From positions 16,033,501 to 16,097,500 of the forward strand of contig NC_079881.1 of the NCBI RefSeq assembly GCF_029227915.1: a stretch of DNA of 64,000 nucleotides. Reading direction: 5' to 3'. Within the stretch, counting starts at the first letter, position 1. The number at the start of each line of letters is the position of its first letter. This DNA is from Hydractinia symbiolongicarpus. Taxonomy: Eukaryota; Cnidaria; Hydrozoa; Anthoathecata; Hydractiniidae. The notes under the pieces are model-generated. The model saw only the letters and a program-made list of their open reading frames with translations. It had not been told where the DNA came from and did no database searches. Made by a program: the position numbers and the translations under genes. This document shows, piece after piece, positions 48,058 to 61,500 of this stretch.

Positions 48058-49540
48058 CTATTGAGATAAATGACTAAGTTGTTGTCTCTGCTCATCAAAT
48101 GGGTTCTCTATACGTGCAAAGGGGCTGTTAGCAGACTTATTCACTTCTGTGATCCCTGTAGCATCAAAACCGTTGATAATAGAATCATTTTGTAACTTGA
48201 GATGGTTGTATGTTTCAACAATCCACTGCGCATGTAGAGGCTTCAAATCACTTAACTTGAGAGAGACTGACATCACCAGGTGTAACTCTGTTTGACAACT
48301 GTTTGCTTACTCTATCAACGTACCACGTGTTAGACTTATTTGATGTCTAAGGGTTGGAACTTATTCGTGAGATTATGTGGAGCGATAACCAATTTACAGT
48401 TGTTTCTCGCACATAATCGTTTCATTCTGTCGTTGTCTTGACCTTTAAAAATTTCCACGATAATCAAGGACCACTGCTCTTTAGGTAACCAAGCTATTTC
48501 TTTTTGGCAGATATAGGAAAATGATTATTTTAAATATATCTTCACACTTTTCTAAATTAGACCAATAATTTGGAGTATACGTGACATAAAAATTGGTCGA
48601 AAATGCAAATTTAGGTAAACATCTTTTTGACTTCCCTTGATAAATAAGCTGGACAGGGAGAAAAGCACCAGTAGCAGAAACAACAAAAGTCGCTGTAGTT
48701 TGTCTTTTGTCATCAAGCCCTTTGATTGGGACAATTTTTGCCCCCTTTGATGAAAATGTATACTTTCCAGTAGATACAAAGGAGAGAGGGGTCTGGTCAA
48801 GATTCAGAACAAGAGCTTGGGGAATATCATGATCCAATTTACCATTTGAAATCTTTCTTTGGAATGTAAATTCTTCTTCGTCAAGAAACTTTTTGATGGT
48901 CCACTTTTCCAGTCGATTGCGAGCCCAATTTTTTATTTAATTCTAGTGCTCCACCAATTTTTTCAACAAACCTAAAATATGAAAAACTGGAATTGTTTTT
49001 CAATCTCTTGGACTTTTTTATGCAGTTTACTAACCTCTTTTTTCAACCTGAAAAATATTTCAAGTAATAAACTTAAAGCTGTAAAATAATTAATGCGGAA
49101 AATTTCCTACTGATTTGTCATTCGGGAAAATAAAAAACCTATACCTGGATCATTTGCCGTTATAAATTCTGTCCCGATGGCGATAACCATCCTTCTCGAA
49201 ATGACGGTACCTGCAAGACGCGAGCCTATTATACCGTGTTTTGTTTTTGTCAGCAATTCATCGGACACAAGATTTGGTCGACCGATTTTTTTAAAAGTTT
49301 TTTATCATTTTCATTGTTTTTGATTGATGCTTTCCAAGAGTTTACAGAAGTTGGTTTAAATTTGTAAAAGTAGGATATTTCTATGAAAAAATGATCAAGA
49401 GCATCTTAAGTGCTATGCGTTAAAGCATATTTTCCAACTTCTATGCGAACTTGCTTTGGTACGCTTTTGTAGTTTTGATGAGCAGTTGACTTTTCTAATT
49501 CATCCTTGACCATTTGAATTTCTCCTCTATTTACACTCTC
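48058..49540 (-). pseudogene. Pogo-superfamily DDE transposase, decayed
   Basis: In minus-strand order: a helix-turn-helix-like region, largely lost (about 49540-49320), then KKIGRPNLVSDELL with GSRLAGTVISRRMVIAIG (about 49290-49170) and a degraded linker. The longest intact frame (48837-48481) has the first catalytic aspartate in LVLNLDQTPLSFV and the conserved KGLDDKRQTTATFVVSATG. The second acidic position (IIVEIFKGQ, E instead of D) and NLTNKFQPLDI follow (about 48450-48330). The C-terminal LKPLHAQWIVETYNHL with NGFDATGI runs to 48058. Stops and shifts make it inactive. Related but distinct from the 40020-40513 fragment. Confidence 0.75.
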
Positions 49541-49789
49541 TGTTGCAGAGACAATTATTTCTTTGTTAGATGGTTTGTTCTAGAAATTGACTTATAACGG
49601 TTCAGGGGCCACAAGACCCTGGGGAAGAAAAATGTCTGCTTCTAGTTTTCAGGCGACAATTGCTTCACGTGGGTACCATATTCGAATGCGAAATTAAACG
49701 AGAAAGTTAAGATTGAAATTGAAACCAACAAAGTTCAATTACAATTGATCCATATGCCTGTGTAGTAAAAGCAAAAAAAAGATACATCG

Positions 49790-50126
49790 ATGGATTTTCA
49801 TTTTATTACACAAGAGAATGGAAAAATCACAGATAATGTAAAGTCATTAAACTACAAGCCATCACCTACTCCCTCAGGAGGGCTTGAGATACCTCTGCAA
49901 CTAACATTTTCATGTCCCAAGCGATGGGTTCGAGATACAATGAAAGATTTTATTGACGATTTCTACTCATATGATTTCACTGGGAGTTCATAACAACGAA
50001 AGTTCGGACGAGAGTGATTTTGAAATTGACCTTGAAATAGAAAGTACTGAGGTACTAGAAGAGGAAGAAGAAACCGAAGAATGTCTTGATAATAAAGAAA
50101 AAAGAACTTGTATTATTATCGATTAG
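49790..50126 (+). pseudogene. Unidentified broken coding stretch with acidic tail
   Basis: An open frame from 49790 (MDFHFITQENGK..., with PTPSGGLEIPLQLTF and KRWVRDTMKDFIDDFYSYDF) stops at about 49991. One base shift continues into NNESSDESDFEIDLEIESTE, an E-rich run and CLDNKEKRTCIIID before a stop at 50124. Composition across the shift looks like one protein with an acidic C terminus, so a single frameshift (or a missed splice) has broken it. No family is recognised. It may belong to the neighbouring pogo element or be a separate retrocopy. Confidence 0.35.
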
Positions 50127-50838
50127 CATTTGTTTTGTCAAATATAAGTAAAAAGACTAAAGAACTTTTTCTTTTAAGAGGGTTAAAACTTTTCTCCAGT
50201 AAAATTTTATAACCGACAAAAAAATTTGGCCGAAAAAATTTTAACCGATAAGGAAGTTTATGGGAGAGAAATCTAGCACAGATAAAGAAACCGCACTTTA
50301 GGAAAAGCAGTAATTAAAACACAACCTCGACCACAGCCTCTTTTTTCTCTTTTTATTCTCTCGCCGTCCCGAGACCAAAAAGAGATAATAAGTCACATCT
50401 TTCTTGTCTTTTGTAATAAGCCTATTAGGACTTCAGTTTGGCTATAGAGACTGAGAGAGCTTGGGGGAAAAAAGTTCAAAAATTGTTACAACGAAGAAAA
50501 AATCCATAACGTCGGTAGAAGGGAGAGAGTGATATTCTATGTGTACAAACACTTTAGTCATAAGTCGCATCGGATCTGTTGAATACATCCCCTATCTGCA
50601 CCGAATATAATGCACATTCTCCTTAAATATGTGTTGTGTATTCTTAACAAGACGGAAGAAGTAAGGGGTATTTATTATGCTAATGAATTAATACTCACAA
50701 GATTAAAATAGACAGGAAATATCTTTTTATTTTAATCCATACACAATTTATGTACTATACAAAAATACCTCTCTGCTAAAAGCCTTTTTTTACGTGTAAT
50801 GGCTTCATGTCAATTACGAAAGAGGACTGGAATACATC

Positions 50839-53800
50839 TCACAATACTTTTGGAATTATCTTGCTTTCAAACGACGGCCCGAGAAGTGCTTTCGAGCGAT
50901 AGAAAGTATCTTTAGTTGTTCGTTTATCTGATATTCGTATTGCACGAATAGGTTTGACTATTTCGTTATTTTCGTTTTCATCCACTATGTGAATCGTCCC
51001 TTCAGACTCTACATTATCGATATCACTTGTATCATCCGTTACACGTACCGTATCGAGTGGTTTATCGGTTACATTGTCTAATACTCGGGTAGTATGCACA
51101 TTTTTAATATTGTCTGTTTCTTCGTCTTCATCTCCATTCTGTATTATTTCCACATGGTTATCTTTTCTTACGCGAACAATACGATCAGGGTAGGCGAGTT
51201 TTCCATTTATGGGTTCGTTTAATTCTTCATCGTAATCTTCCTCTTCGTTATCATAACTTAAGTAAGGTGAAACTTCTCCAGCATCATAGTCGGCGTCTAC
51301 TTCAGAACTTTCGGGTGAGGGATTCTTTTCGTTTCTATTTCTACCTGTGTCCTGTTTATTCCTAACTAAAGTGTCATCAAACGATTTTGATCGATTGTAA
51401 TTCGGTTTTAATCTTCGCACATCGTTCTCAAATTCTTCTTCGACTTCGATAGGTATACTTTGACAACTTCTTGAATTTTTCATGGCTGATTTCAGCAAAG
51501 GAGGATTTCCGTCGCGTATCAATCTTTTATCATCCAACTTTCTTATCATTGGCTCATTGTTAGGTACATATTGCCGGTCAAGTATATCGCCGTAATAATC
51601 TACGAATTGCTGAGGTGGACCTGAAACAGGTCTTGTGTTATCAAAATTTCGCTTGCTATTTCCTTCAATGTAGCCGCCACTCCCAAAAGCTTCAGATGCA
51701 ACAGGATAATCAGCCTGAGGTTCATAATATCCACCCGAATCTTCTTGATTGTACATATTTTGATCCAAAGAAAACGCCCGTCCAGTCTGTTCCAAACCCG
51801 GGTATCTGCCTTCGTATATATCAGGTGCAGAAAATATGCGATTGCGTCTTACCGGGGGTCCGAACCTTGTTCTTCTTTGCGGATTATCATAATTTAGTTC
51901 ATCTTGGTCCCACCCCTGGTCCAGATAAAAATTCCTTAATTTTTGTTGGTATATTTCGTCGTGGTAAAAAGGATCAGGGTCGTAAGGAAGTTCAGATCCC
52001 ACCATGGAAGCACTGTCGTCCATAAATCCGACATTGCTGCTCCCCATCATACCAAACTGATTAAGCTGATCATCCATTTGTCGTAACGATATTGGTTGTC
52101 GTACGGGCTTGTTTTCAGCATTTCTTAATGTTCGATTCCAGTCTTCCTGGTGTTTAGTTTGGCCTAAACAAAGAAAGGCAAGCCTTTTTGGAAATAAATA
52201 GTAAAACTAAAGAGCAGGTAACTAGCAAGATATTAAGAAATTCATTCTGTTTATTTTATATCTAATATTTTTGTTTAAAACCCCAGAAATTACTATATTT
52301 TTCTTGTGATTTTTAGAGCAGCATTGGAAATTGCGCGAAAATTAATACGCGCAAAATACGTTCATACTGTTTTTGTGAGAAAACTTGTATGAATAAGATA
52401 AAAAGAACAGGCAAAGCTTAAATCCCATGTAACAAAAACAAGCTCTTCCCTGTCCTAACAAAGAAAAAATATGCGTACCTTTATCTTGGCAGGCTGCATA
52501 ATATATTGATCCCGCCAAACACAACAAAAGCACTGCCAACACACAACCAACAACAATCATGACACAAGTTTTACCACACCCGCTTTCATCATTAGTTGAA
52601 TCGGCTACCGTCGCATTCACTGCACGCTTGATTCTGTTATGATGGGAAGAGATTACTAAACAAAAGAAGAAATTATATATGACTAGTCATGAGCTCATGG
52701 CAAAATACAATGGGAAATAGCTGCTTGCAAGTACTATTTGTCGTCTATGGGTGTTATGAAATAGCCATAGCAATGCTGACTTGAATGAATTTTGTTCCTT
52801 TCAGTTAGTTATATTCATAAATAACCCGTAGATAAACATATACACGAGGGATTTATTAGTTGCCATATTTGTTGGCCCTTCCGGTACTATAGAAACAGGG
52901 CTTGCCAGTCGGGTTACCATTTTGAAATAGCTATCTCTTTAATAATAGCCGTCGTCTGTCTGTGTGTCCGCGAAAGCGGCGTCCCGTAATAGAAACACGA
53001 ATTTTTTAAAATGCGCACGAATATCAAATGTGATATAATTTTATCCACTTTGTTGCGACGGGTAAATTTAAAGGACGAGCGAACGCGACGGGCGACCCCG
53101 TGGATTTTTCCACGGGTTAACGACTAGTCCCTATAATAATAGCCGTATTTTGTCTGTGTATCTCTGCGCGGACCCCCTGCTGAGTTAGAAAATGATGTTA
53201 CGGAAACACGAATATCAAATGCGATATATTTTTATCCACTTTGTTGCGACGGGTAAACATAAAGGACGAGTGAATTCGTGGACTTTTCCACGGGCAACGA
53301 CTAGTATCTCATAATCTCGTGACTTTTGTACACTCCAAATTAGTTTTTTCGAAAGTAGTCTGAATTTCCTACAATATCAAGTGGTTTTGCATCGCCCTGT
53401 CCGAGGCACGACTCCCCTGTTGTGAAAAGGCTTAATAAACTCCACTGACCATATAACTCAACAATTGCACTGTTCTTGAGGTGGACCCTGGCAGGACTAT
53501 TTTACGTAAAACACAAAAAATCGTTGTATATAAGATTAAACATTAGGCTTTATGATGAATTAAAGTATCTTTTACTAGTTTTTACAAACAAACTTCCCAC
53601 ATATATTTCGACATGGCATTAACCTTTGCTTCAAACGGAAAAACCATAAAAATGAAGCCATATGAACTTATTTTTATGTTTTATCCAAACGAAACTGCCT
53701 ACTTTCCATGTTTTAAACGTTTTTCTTTATAAGAATGTAGTGTTCATCCCTTTGAAACTAGTTAAAGAATCATAGCAAAAAAACATCGCTGTAACATGGT

Positions 53801-54623
53801 GCAGTCAGTGGTAACATCGCTTGATAGGAACATTAATATTCATATTTGGTGCTTCATAGCTTTAGAAATACTTCATGCGAAAATAAGTCCTTTGTTTTCA
53901 AAGCTAAGTAAGTCAGAGATATATTTTTTTAACAGTCCCCTACAACTTATTTGTTTTCCATTCTTTCTATTGCCTTTAACTATTTGTTAGAATAATCATA
54001 TTTTTTAAAATTAATTCTAGCATATCTCCGTCCGTTTATTTACATTGTCAAGTTACGAAATACAAATTGTGCTAATTATGCATAATTTCTGCAATTTGTA
54101 TACTACAAAAATTATTTAAATTTCTTTCATAGTGACGTCATAAAATGAATGAGTTTTCTTGTGGATTTGTTTCGCTTCATGCTATAATATACACTTCAAT
54201 GAGCAAAACTTTTGCTGGAAAATTTTTTTACAGGTTTCTATTTATTTTTTTGTTAAATCGCATAATTTTATCTTCGCGTAATATAGGATAGACTTTTTGA
54301 CCTTCTTAAAATTCAATTTAGCGAATCTCCGTTTTTATCTGTTTCATCACCACAAAATAAAACAACATAGACGCGAAAATATAATTCTTGTAAATTTTAC
54401 TTTTTTTCGTTAACCGCGAAATTTTTGTCAGAAAAAATATTTAACATTAAAGTTTCATTATTCAACTCTCTTCTTTCACCGACGGTGTTAAGTTGTCGCT
54501 ATTTTTATTAGTATTGTGTTTACAAAAAGCCAACTTACCTTCATTTTGCAAAACTTTTGAAGCGATCCCATGAAGGGTAGTTAGAACCAGAAGTAAGATA
54601 AATAATAATAATTTTGCCTTCAT
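50839..54623 (-). CDS. Unrecognised single-pass membrane protein with long acidic tail
   Basis: Three coding exons, 54623-54539, 52655-52479 and 52163-50839, join in phase (donors GTAAGT and GTACGC; acceptors TTTGTTTAG) to give about 528 residues. A signal peptide MKAKLLLFILLLVLTTLHG is followed by a very short ectodomain of about 40 residues containing RIKR (possible proprotein convertase site) and one N-glycosylation sequon (NAT). One membrane helix follows (VMIVVGCVLAVLLLCLAG, about residues 62-85), then a cytoplasmic tail of about 440 residues. The tail is D/E/N-rich with tyrosines (DYYGD, SYDNEEEDYDEE). Its last 120 residues repeat an (I/V)R(V/I)xD-like strand (RVRKD, RVLDN, RVTDD, RISDK). 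A classic acceptor (CTTTTTTTCAG) 12 bases before the ATG shows an upstream 5'UTR exon or spliced-leader site. No family recognised. Confidence 0.8.
52934..53127 (+). mobile_element. Helitron (subtype 1), complete, first of a tandem pair
   Basis: It starts TCTCTTTAATAATAGCC after A52933 and contains GTCCGCGAAAGCGGCGTCC, AAATGTGATATAATTTTATC and GACGGGTAAATTTAAAGG. It ends with the CCGTGGATTTTTCCACGG hairpin and GTTAACGACTAG. It lies in intron 1 of the membrane protein gene, on the opposite strand. Confidence 0.9.
53128..53304 (+). mobile_element. Helitron (subtype 1), complete, second of a tandem pair
   Basis: It starts TCCCTATAATAATAGCC directly after the previous CTAG and carries the CTGAGTTAGAAAATGATG variant of the body. 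It ends CGTGGACTTTTCCACG, CAACGACTAG, followed by T53305. The array as a whole is therefore bounded by A and T, the standard Helitron target. Confidence 0.9.
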
Positions 54624-56358
54624 GTTTATAAATATCTGAAAAAAAGGAAAAGTAGTTTCAGGTAAACCAAAAAACCGAAATATTAGCTATTCCATTCAGT
54701 GATACGCCCCACCAGACAGCGTTTGCGTCTTTATTGATAGTTAATCAATGACCTCTCCCCCCACTCACATACTCACTCACCGATATTTTTAGTCAATTTT
54801 GCAGATTTTGCAGTTGTCAAAATCACCAACTTGCAAATTCTCCAGATTTGGTGTCGGCTTGCACAAGTGCTACATTTTCAGATGCGTAGGTTAGGTAAGT
54901 AGCGTTTAAAACACACCACTGCGTTGCAGAATAATCCATGTTTACACAAAGGTCCAAAAATGTGAGAAAATAGCCATACTAAGGTCAGCAACAATTATCA
55001 GATTTTGAGAGATGGAATTTAACCAATAACCTAAGATCATAAAGTCCACAGGTGCACATAATTACAGAGGAAGTGACAGTGGAGTGAAATGTCTTATACA
55101 AGACTTTCGCTACCTTTTCTTATTAAATTTTGTGGAGCATGGTAATAAATGTACCTTTTTGACCTAAAAATATTTACGTCGCAATAAAAGTCTATTGATG
55201 AAAATATTCTTTGTCTGTTTGTAAGAATACCGCAAAAGATATTACAGTTGAAAATCCAACGATGCTTGATACATTTAATACCACAAATTACCACATGCTT
55301 AGTCAATATTTGCCTTACACATTTGTCCATAGAGATATAGTATAATATTATTATGTATATATATTTATATTAATGATTTCTCCAGCAATTCACCTTAGTG
55401 CCTCTCTTTAGTGAGTAAACCTTAGCATTGCCCCTTTTCCTGTCTTTATTATTTTCTTAATTGACCCTATTTCATTTAACGATGTTTTTCTCTGCTCGTT
55501 ACCACCTATATAATTCGGTTGCTTCCTAGATTCTCATGTTAATTTAAGCGCGATTCTAATATTGGACCAAATCAGAGTTGTTGTGTGGGTGACATGGCAG
55601 AACCAATAACAACGCCGAAGTACAATTGATATAATAATTTTGTGATATTATTTTTTTATAAATAATCCACAAAATAGCTTTTCCACGTGTGCTTAGAGAA
55701 GCATGTCGTTGTAAAAACTATTGTTCTTTATTAAGCAGTTTATTCATAAATGCGAAATATGTTTTAAAAACAGAATGATAAAAATTAAAAAGCATAAAAT
55801 ATTTTCCACATTTGAGTTTTAAAGCAAACATACAAATTAAACAGTAGTAATAATAATAATTAAAATAAATAAAAAAACATCAATGAAGAAACAACAATAC
55901 AAGTAGAACGAGACAGGAAACTTCCACTTTCATTTTTTATCCCATGTAGAAAAGTTTATTTTTTTATTCCATTTACCATTTGCACAGAGTTTCTAGCTAA
56001 AATAAATTTGGTTGCATCTGGACACATTTGTGCTGCTCTTAGCTAGTATTATAAGTATTTTTTAAATTCTATTAAAGAAATTTTAAGCTTCTGTTTTTAA
56101 ATCTAGTAACACAGCCATGCACAGTATGAAAATGTTTTTGGTCAATTGGTAAACCTGTCGTTTAATAATCAATGCCAGCAACACATGGTCAACAAAAACA
56201 TTTCATGACTATCAACCAGAATATAAAACTTGCGTAAAAATGCGTATCTCTGCGTGTATTCTGCTAAATTATAATCCGCAAAAATTAATTTATACTAGTA
56301 TTAGAAATTATAAAATATTATGAAGTAACAAATTATTTCAGATTACGGAAGATTAAAT

Positions 56359-56535
56359 CTAACATCCTTCTACTTCTTTGATGAGTTTGTCAACAGATGT
56401 CAATATCTTACGAGCTGTCCTAATTATCGCTAATTGCTTCATTTTCAATGCATTTTGTAACTCTAACGATCTTCTAATTATGCGCGTTGCACAATAACGC
56501 TTCATCGCAGGGTGTATTTTTAAAACAGCAAGAAA
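56359..56535 (-). other. Possible small coding exon (weak)
   Basis: A minus-strand frame reads KIHPAMKRYCATRIIRRSLE, continues basic and helical, and ends KLIKEVEGC before a stop at 56359. It has the look of an amphipathic helix, but no upstream exon or homology was found. Chance is a real possibility at this length. Confidence 0.2.
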
Positions 56536-58433
56536 AACAGCTCATCGTTAAGTTTAACTTTGGAAACTTCCAGCAACGGAGTTCGCTTTTTAAAATAGGC
56601 TGTGTGAATTTTCTATTCTGTTCTAACATCCGAATCTAATTCCCTTTCGGATGAAATATTTACTATGTTGATCTGTTTCTTTTTCTATTTTTAGATTGGC
56701 TGTTCCTACTCTCCGGCGGAAGATTCAGATTATGGTACGCAGAGAAAGAATGTTGTGTGGGTAAAAGGATGACCTAAGAAACAAGGATTCATCAGACACA
56801 CAGGCCTTGTTTCTTTACCGCTTTCTACTCTGGTAATGAAATTGAGCCATGATAGAACTAAAGCTACCCAACCTTATTTATAACAAAAATCTAAAATAAA
56901 ATTTAGGTCACCTTAAGAAGAAACAAAGACAAGATAAATCATTATTTTTGGTACAATACTTCTCATATCCTAATCCTTGCTGCATGGCGTATTTTCAAAA
57001 AGACTCTTCTTTTTCATTCAACCCATCAGCTTCACGAAATTTGAGTCGTGGTCGGAACAATACCTAGATGGTTCATGCTTGATACCCAAATGACCCTCTT
57101 CCTAAAACTGGGGAACACGTTTTCATGACAAAGTGGTCCTGAGGATTTATGACGCTCTAACGGTGGGGCTGTTTTTGCACGACTATAGTCCGGATATTTC
57201 CAGGAACTTTAAGGGCTAATAAAATTAAAGAATTCTGACAAACCTTTAAACAGAAGTGAGAAGTAATGTATGTTATTTTCTACATGTACTTTATATGGGT
57301 CACCACTTTATTAGCAACTGTACTAAAATCTGCAATTTTTTTACGCTACTTTAGCATAAACAATGTTGGATACAAGCAATAATTTTTTTTTGACAATTTT
57401 TGGCATCATTTCGTGTTCACTAATTTACTGGTAATTGTCTTTCTCAATGTTCTGCAAACGTATTTAATCGCAATTAATTTCTTAAAAATTAAAATTGTTA
57501 GTATTGTTTACTGGCCAAGGTTAATTACTACTTACGTAAGAGGAATGAAAATTTTGCAATTTGACCACGTGGTTAAGCACGCTTTCGCAGTGAGTCAGTT
57601 TGCATTGTGTAGGTTAAGTGTGAAGTGTGAAATAGATGAACTTGTAGAGTGGAAAAAGGGAGGGATTAATACACACTGACCTATGAGAATGCACTCTCAT
57701 GCAAGATATATTTATTTTCCACACAATTTCACATTCTGATTGTAATTATCATAACGCAAGATTAACTACAGAAGGAAGAATATCTGCCGGTCATTGTTTA
57801 TAAATTTATCTTGTCATAGTCGTCCTGTAAACAACAGGTTACCGTTTTTATTGGGCGCCTTTAACACATTCTTACAAAGCTAAGTACTACGGTTTTGTAT
57901 ATCCCTTTTACTTGATCGCATCATGTGAATAACAGCTAATAATTACTAATAAGCAAAGTAAACTACAATACAGCAATATATTACTATATACGCGGTTAAA
58001 ATCCGGCGCATAAGGGCGGGGTTTAATAAATAACAAAACAAACAGGGATCTTTTTATAATTCAAAATAAGACAATTTTTAGGTTGTCTTTCATAAAAATC
58101 TTATTTTAATCTTAAAAATTTATTATTGTATGAGGTCCCAGCATGGTATGAACTGACGTGCCTAGTGTAAGTTGTGGGGTTTTATTCGCACTCCATGAAT
58201 TTTTGTGTTAAAGTAATCAGCAAGAATAATATGCAACCATTTATTTCCACCTCCCCTTCCCCGGCCTAAAAGTCAGACACGGTCCTGATGTTTAATCGGC
58301 ATATGAATAGTTGTAGGCATTCTAAAAAATATATAAAACAAAGTCAATGTTAGGAATTTCAATGTTTAGGACATTTGCACGGAAAGCATTCGCTAATTAC
58401 ATTGAATTCTTAAATGAAAACTACCTTACCTAA

Positions 58434-58500
58434 TGCAGAAATAACAAATGCGACGTATTTTTGCCTACTTTGTTTTGAACGCCCATTTTTTAAGGATGAC
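58434..58500 (+). mobile_element. Old Helitron body fragment
   Basis: AACAAATGCGACGTATTTTTG and CTACTTTGTT align with the family body AATATCAAATGCGATATATTTTTATCCACTTTG-type sequence, and are followed by a GAACGCCC...AAGGATG match to GACGGGTAAATTTAAAGGACG. Both ends are lost; divergence is far higher than in the other copies. Confidence 0.5.
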
Positions 58501-61500
58501 CATTCATCACGTCTTCGTAGCTTAGACATGCTGATGAAGGCTAGCGTGACGACGGCCATTTTTAAAGCTGTGGCTTTAAGCTTGAAAGCTTTCTTTTTGT
58601 TGGCATTTTTAAAGCCTTTTTTTTTAAATATTTGTTTTATATATTCTTAAATGTTAAGAAATTATATCATTATGTTTTCTAGCCCTGTTTAAATCTTAAA
58701 CAGGCCAATTCTAAGATTTCGGTTACAAACGTACACCAAGTCAGCCTTAAGAGTGTTTTAAACTTTGGTGAAAGTTGATAAATGACAGGTATTCTGGATA
58801 CAATGCAACAACAGTCTGGAGTGTAACATGTAATACTTATACGGTAGGTTAAGTCTTGTTTTCAATCAATTTTGAGAACTTTTTAACGACAGAATGATAA
58901 GTGATTGTCTTGGCTAGATGGAATAACAGGTTAAAGCCTGTGTTTTAAGGTAAACAAAAGTAACAATGCAATTCTGGAAGGTTTTTGACAACTTAGAAAG
59001 TGTCAAGTGACCTTGTTAAGAGGAATTGTCAATGGCTAATTAGCTGAGAAATGTGGATGTTCGTGAGAAACAAAATACATGTGGTGAATTTAAAATATGT
59101 AAGCACTATTTTGGGTGTTAAAAACAAAAAAAGTAAATTTAAATTCTTTTCAGTAATGCGTTTTGTTAAAAGTTTACAGCGAAATATTTCGCCGTTAATT
59201 AGCAGAAGCTGTTCCTACTTTTTCAAGTGAAGATTTCGACGTAAAATTAACACTGTTCTTGCTAGGTTACCACGGAATGTATTCTGTGTTGTTATACAAC
59301 TGGTGCGGGAAAAATGTTTTGAATAATAATACAGATGCTTAGCATAAAGTATGCCTGTGCTAAAACACTCCATTTGGATGTGTACGGTTAGCGTTTACCT
59401 GGCACTCAACTTCGGCTCATCCATAAATAATAGGCCTCCAGTAATCAGTAACCTTGGTCCATAGACTGCATAGTAAATATGACGTTAGTCAGTCAGAATA
59501 TAATTTTAGCGACTTGAGGTTTTGCTAGGCAATTATTATTTTACTTTCACCTTGTCGCTTTTGTTTCGTTTTTCGTAATCAATTTGTGGCTCTTTTTTCC
59601 TATGATGGGGTTTTATGAATGGTTATTAAAAAGGCCGTTGCAGATAATACCCGTTCTTGTTTCGTAAATTCCCTGTGTTTCATGACTACTTCTGCATTTT
59701 TTATATGGAATTATCACCGTCTAAATACATTGAACTTAAATAATTTACAGCTAACATTAAAATTTGTTTGTATTTGGCTACTATTTTGTTAAAAATGATA
59801 TATAAACTAATTTTTCAGCCTAAGTTCGACGGTATCTCAGTGAAAAAACCCGGACTATTTTTGTAACAAGTTCATGTTAGCTTTCATGCGAGCATGAACA
59901 CACAATCAATATTTTAACAAAATCAGCGTTATAAAATAAAAAGTAATAATAGACTTAACCAATCTATTAAAGAATGAATACAAATACGCTCAACAATAGA
60001 TAATACAAAAAATATAAAAAGTTTGTCTGTATTTCACGTAAGCATATTTACAGCCTATATTGATTTTAGGTTCTTTCTTTTTTCGAAATCATTCATTTGA
60101 CATACTTTACGATCGATTTCCACACCTTTCGACACCCAAAAGCAAGTTTTAAAACAATATAAACCAATCTTTTAACAGACCATTTTTTGAAGTCCCGATT
60201 GTGTCCGTTACAGAGATTTTTTCGTTAAACATGTATGATCTCGTAAAGTATATTTTTTATTCATTACGTTGTCTGCAATTAAATGATACTACCCTCGAAT
60301 AGGGGATGTAATGCTTTTTAAATTTCATTACCGTTACAACAGTCGTATTTATACTAAGTAATTATGAATCGATCTTTTCACAAGAAACTAAACCCTATTC
60401 GGTCCGGGGCTTTTCGAACATATTATGACCAAGGGCGGGGGGAGGTGGGGTAGGGAGGGGGACGGAACCCCCCCCCTTATTAACTTTTCATATGCTTGTC
60501 CAAATTGAATCAAACTTAGCACACTTATAGTACGTTACAAAAGGAACAAAATGGCAGCAATATAATTTTTCTTGCATCAGCATATTTTCTATGACGTCAT
60601 CAAAAGCTTGAAATTTGTCTAAAATGCCACTATCTGCTTAAAAATCAATTACTTTAGTTCTAGAGCGATTTTTTATATTCTGTTTGAAGTTTCTGGAAGC
60701 TAAATAAAAGGTATTTATCATATTTTCCGATTTTTACACAGATCGCATTGAAAACTGCCAAAAATTGTCCGGAAATTCACTTTTTTTCGATTTTCGGATA
60801 AAATCCGAAAAAATCGGGAAATCGGATTATTCACGTGTCCAAAACATGCAAAATGATTCTTCTTAATTAAACTAAGTTGTGTTGTAAGTTTCAAGTTCTA
60901 ACGATAATCTTAACAAGATTTATTTTCCTCATTAAAAAGATTTCATAAAGATTTTTAGGGGCAGTTTCGAGTAATAGAGAATATCAAAGCCTATGAACGG
61001 TTGTGATAAAACATTGAGAGGTTAATTGGTATGGTAGAGTTGTTCTGACTTATCCCATGATCAAGCTGTAATCGTTATTTATCCTTACAAAACTATGCTA
61101 TAACAATGTATTTATATATTATATATTTTCCTGTTAAAATTTCTTTTCTGTAATTAAAATTCACAAAAAAATTTTCGAATTATTTTTTTTTAATTTGTGC
61201 ATTTATTCGCACCACGAATAGAGCTTTCCCGAATCTCCTAATTATGTCAAACCTAATTAAAGAGGTCGATACTAAAAATGATTCTTATCCATAAGTTCCT
61301 TATCAAAAGGTAGAAAAAATTACCTAGTTTTGTAAATATTCTTATTCGTTAAGTGCCTCAATTCCGAGCAGTTACGGTCAAACCCTTTCATATAGCCGAT
61401 CTTCTTTAGAGAGCCTCGTTTTCAAAATAATTATTTCCTTCAAATTCAAATAAAATACAACCAGAACATTATATTGTTCTAAAAACTTCATTTTTGTCAT

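Noticed and set aside
57413-57679. 88-codon open frame
   Set aside because: No recognisable domain, no splice partner, composition as expected for AT-rich non-coding sequence.
58515-58555. Second hammerhead-like sequence (TAGACATGCTGATGA shared with 26653-26667)
   Set aside because: The GAAA box, stem II and the 5' arm of stem I are absent, so it cannot fold as a ribozyme. It could at most be a relic.
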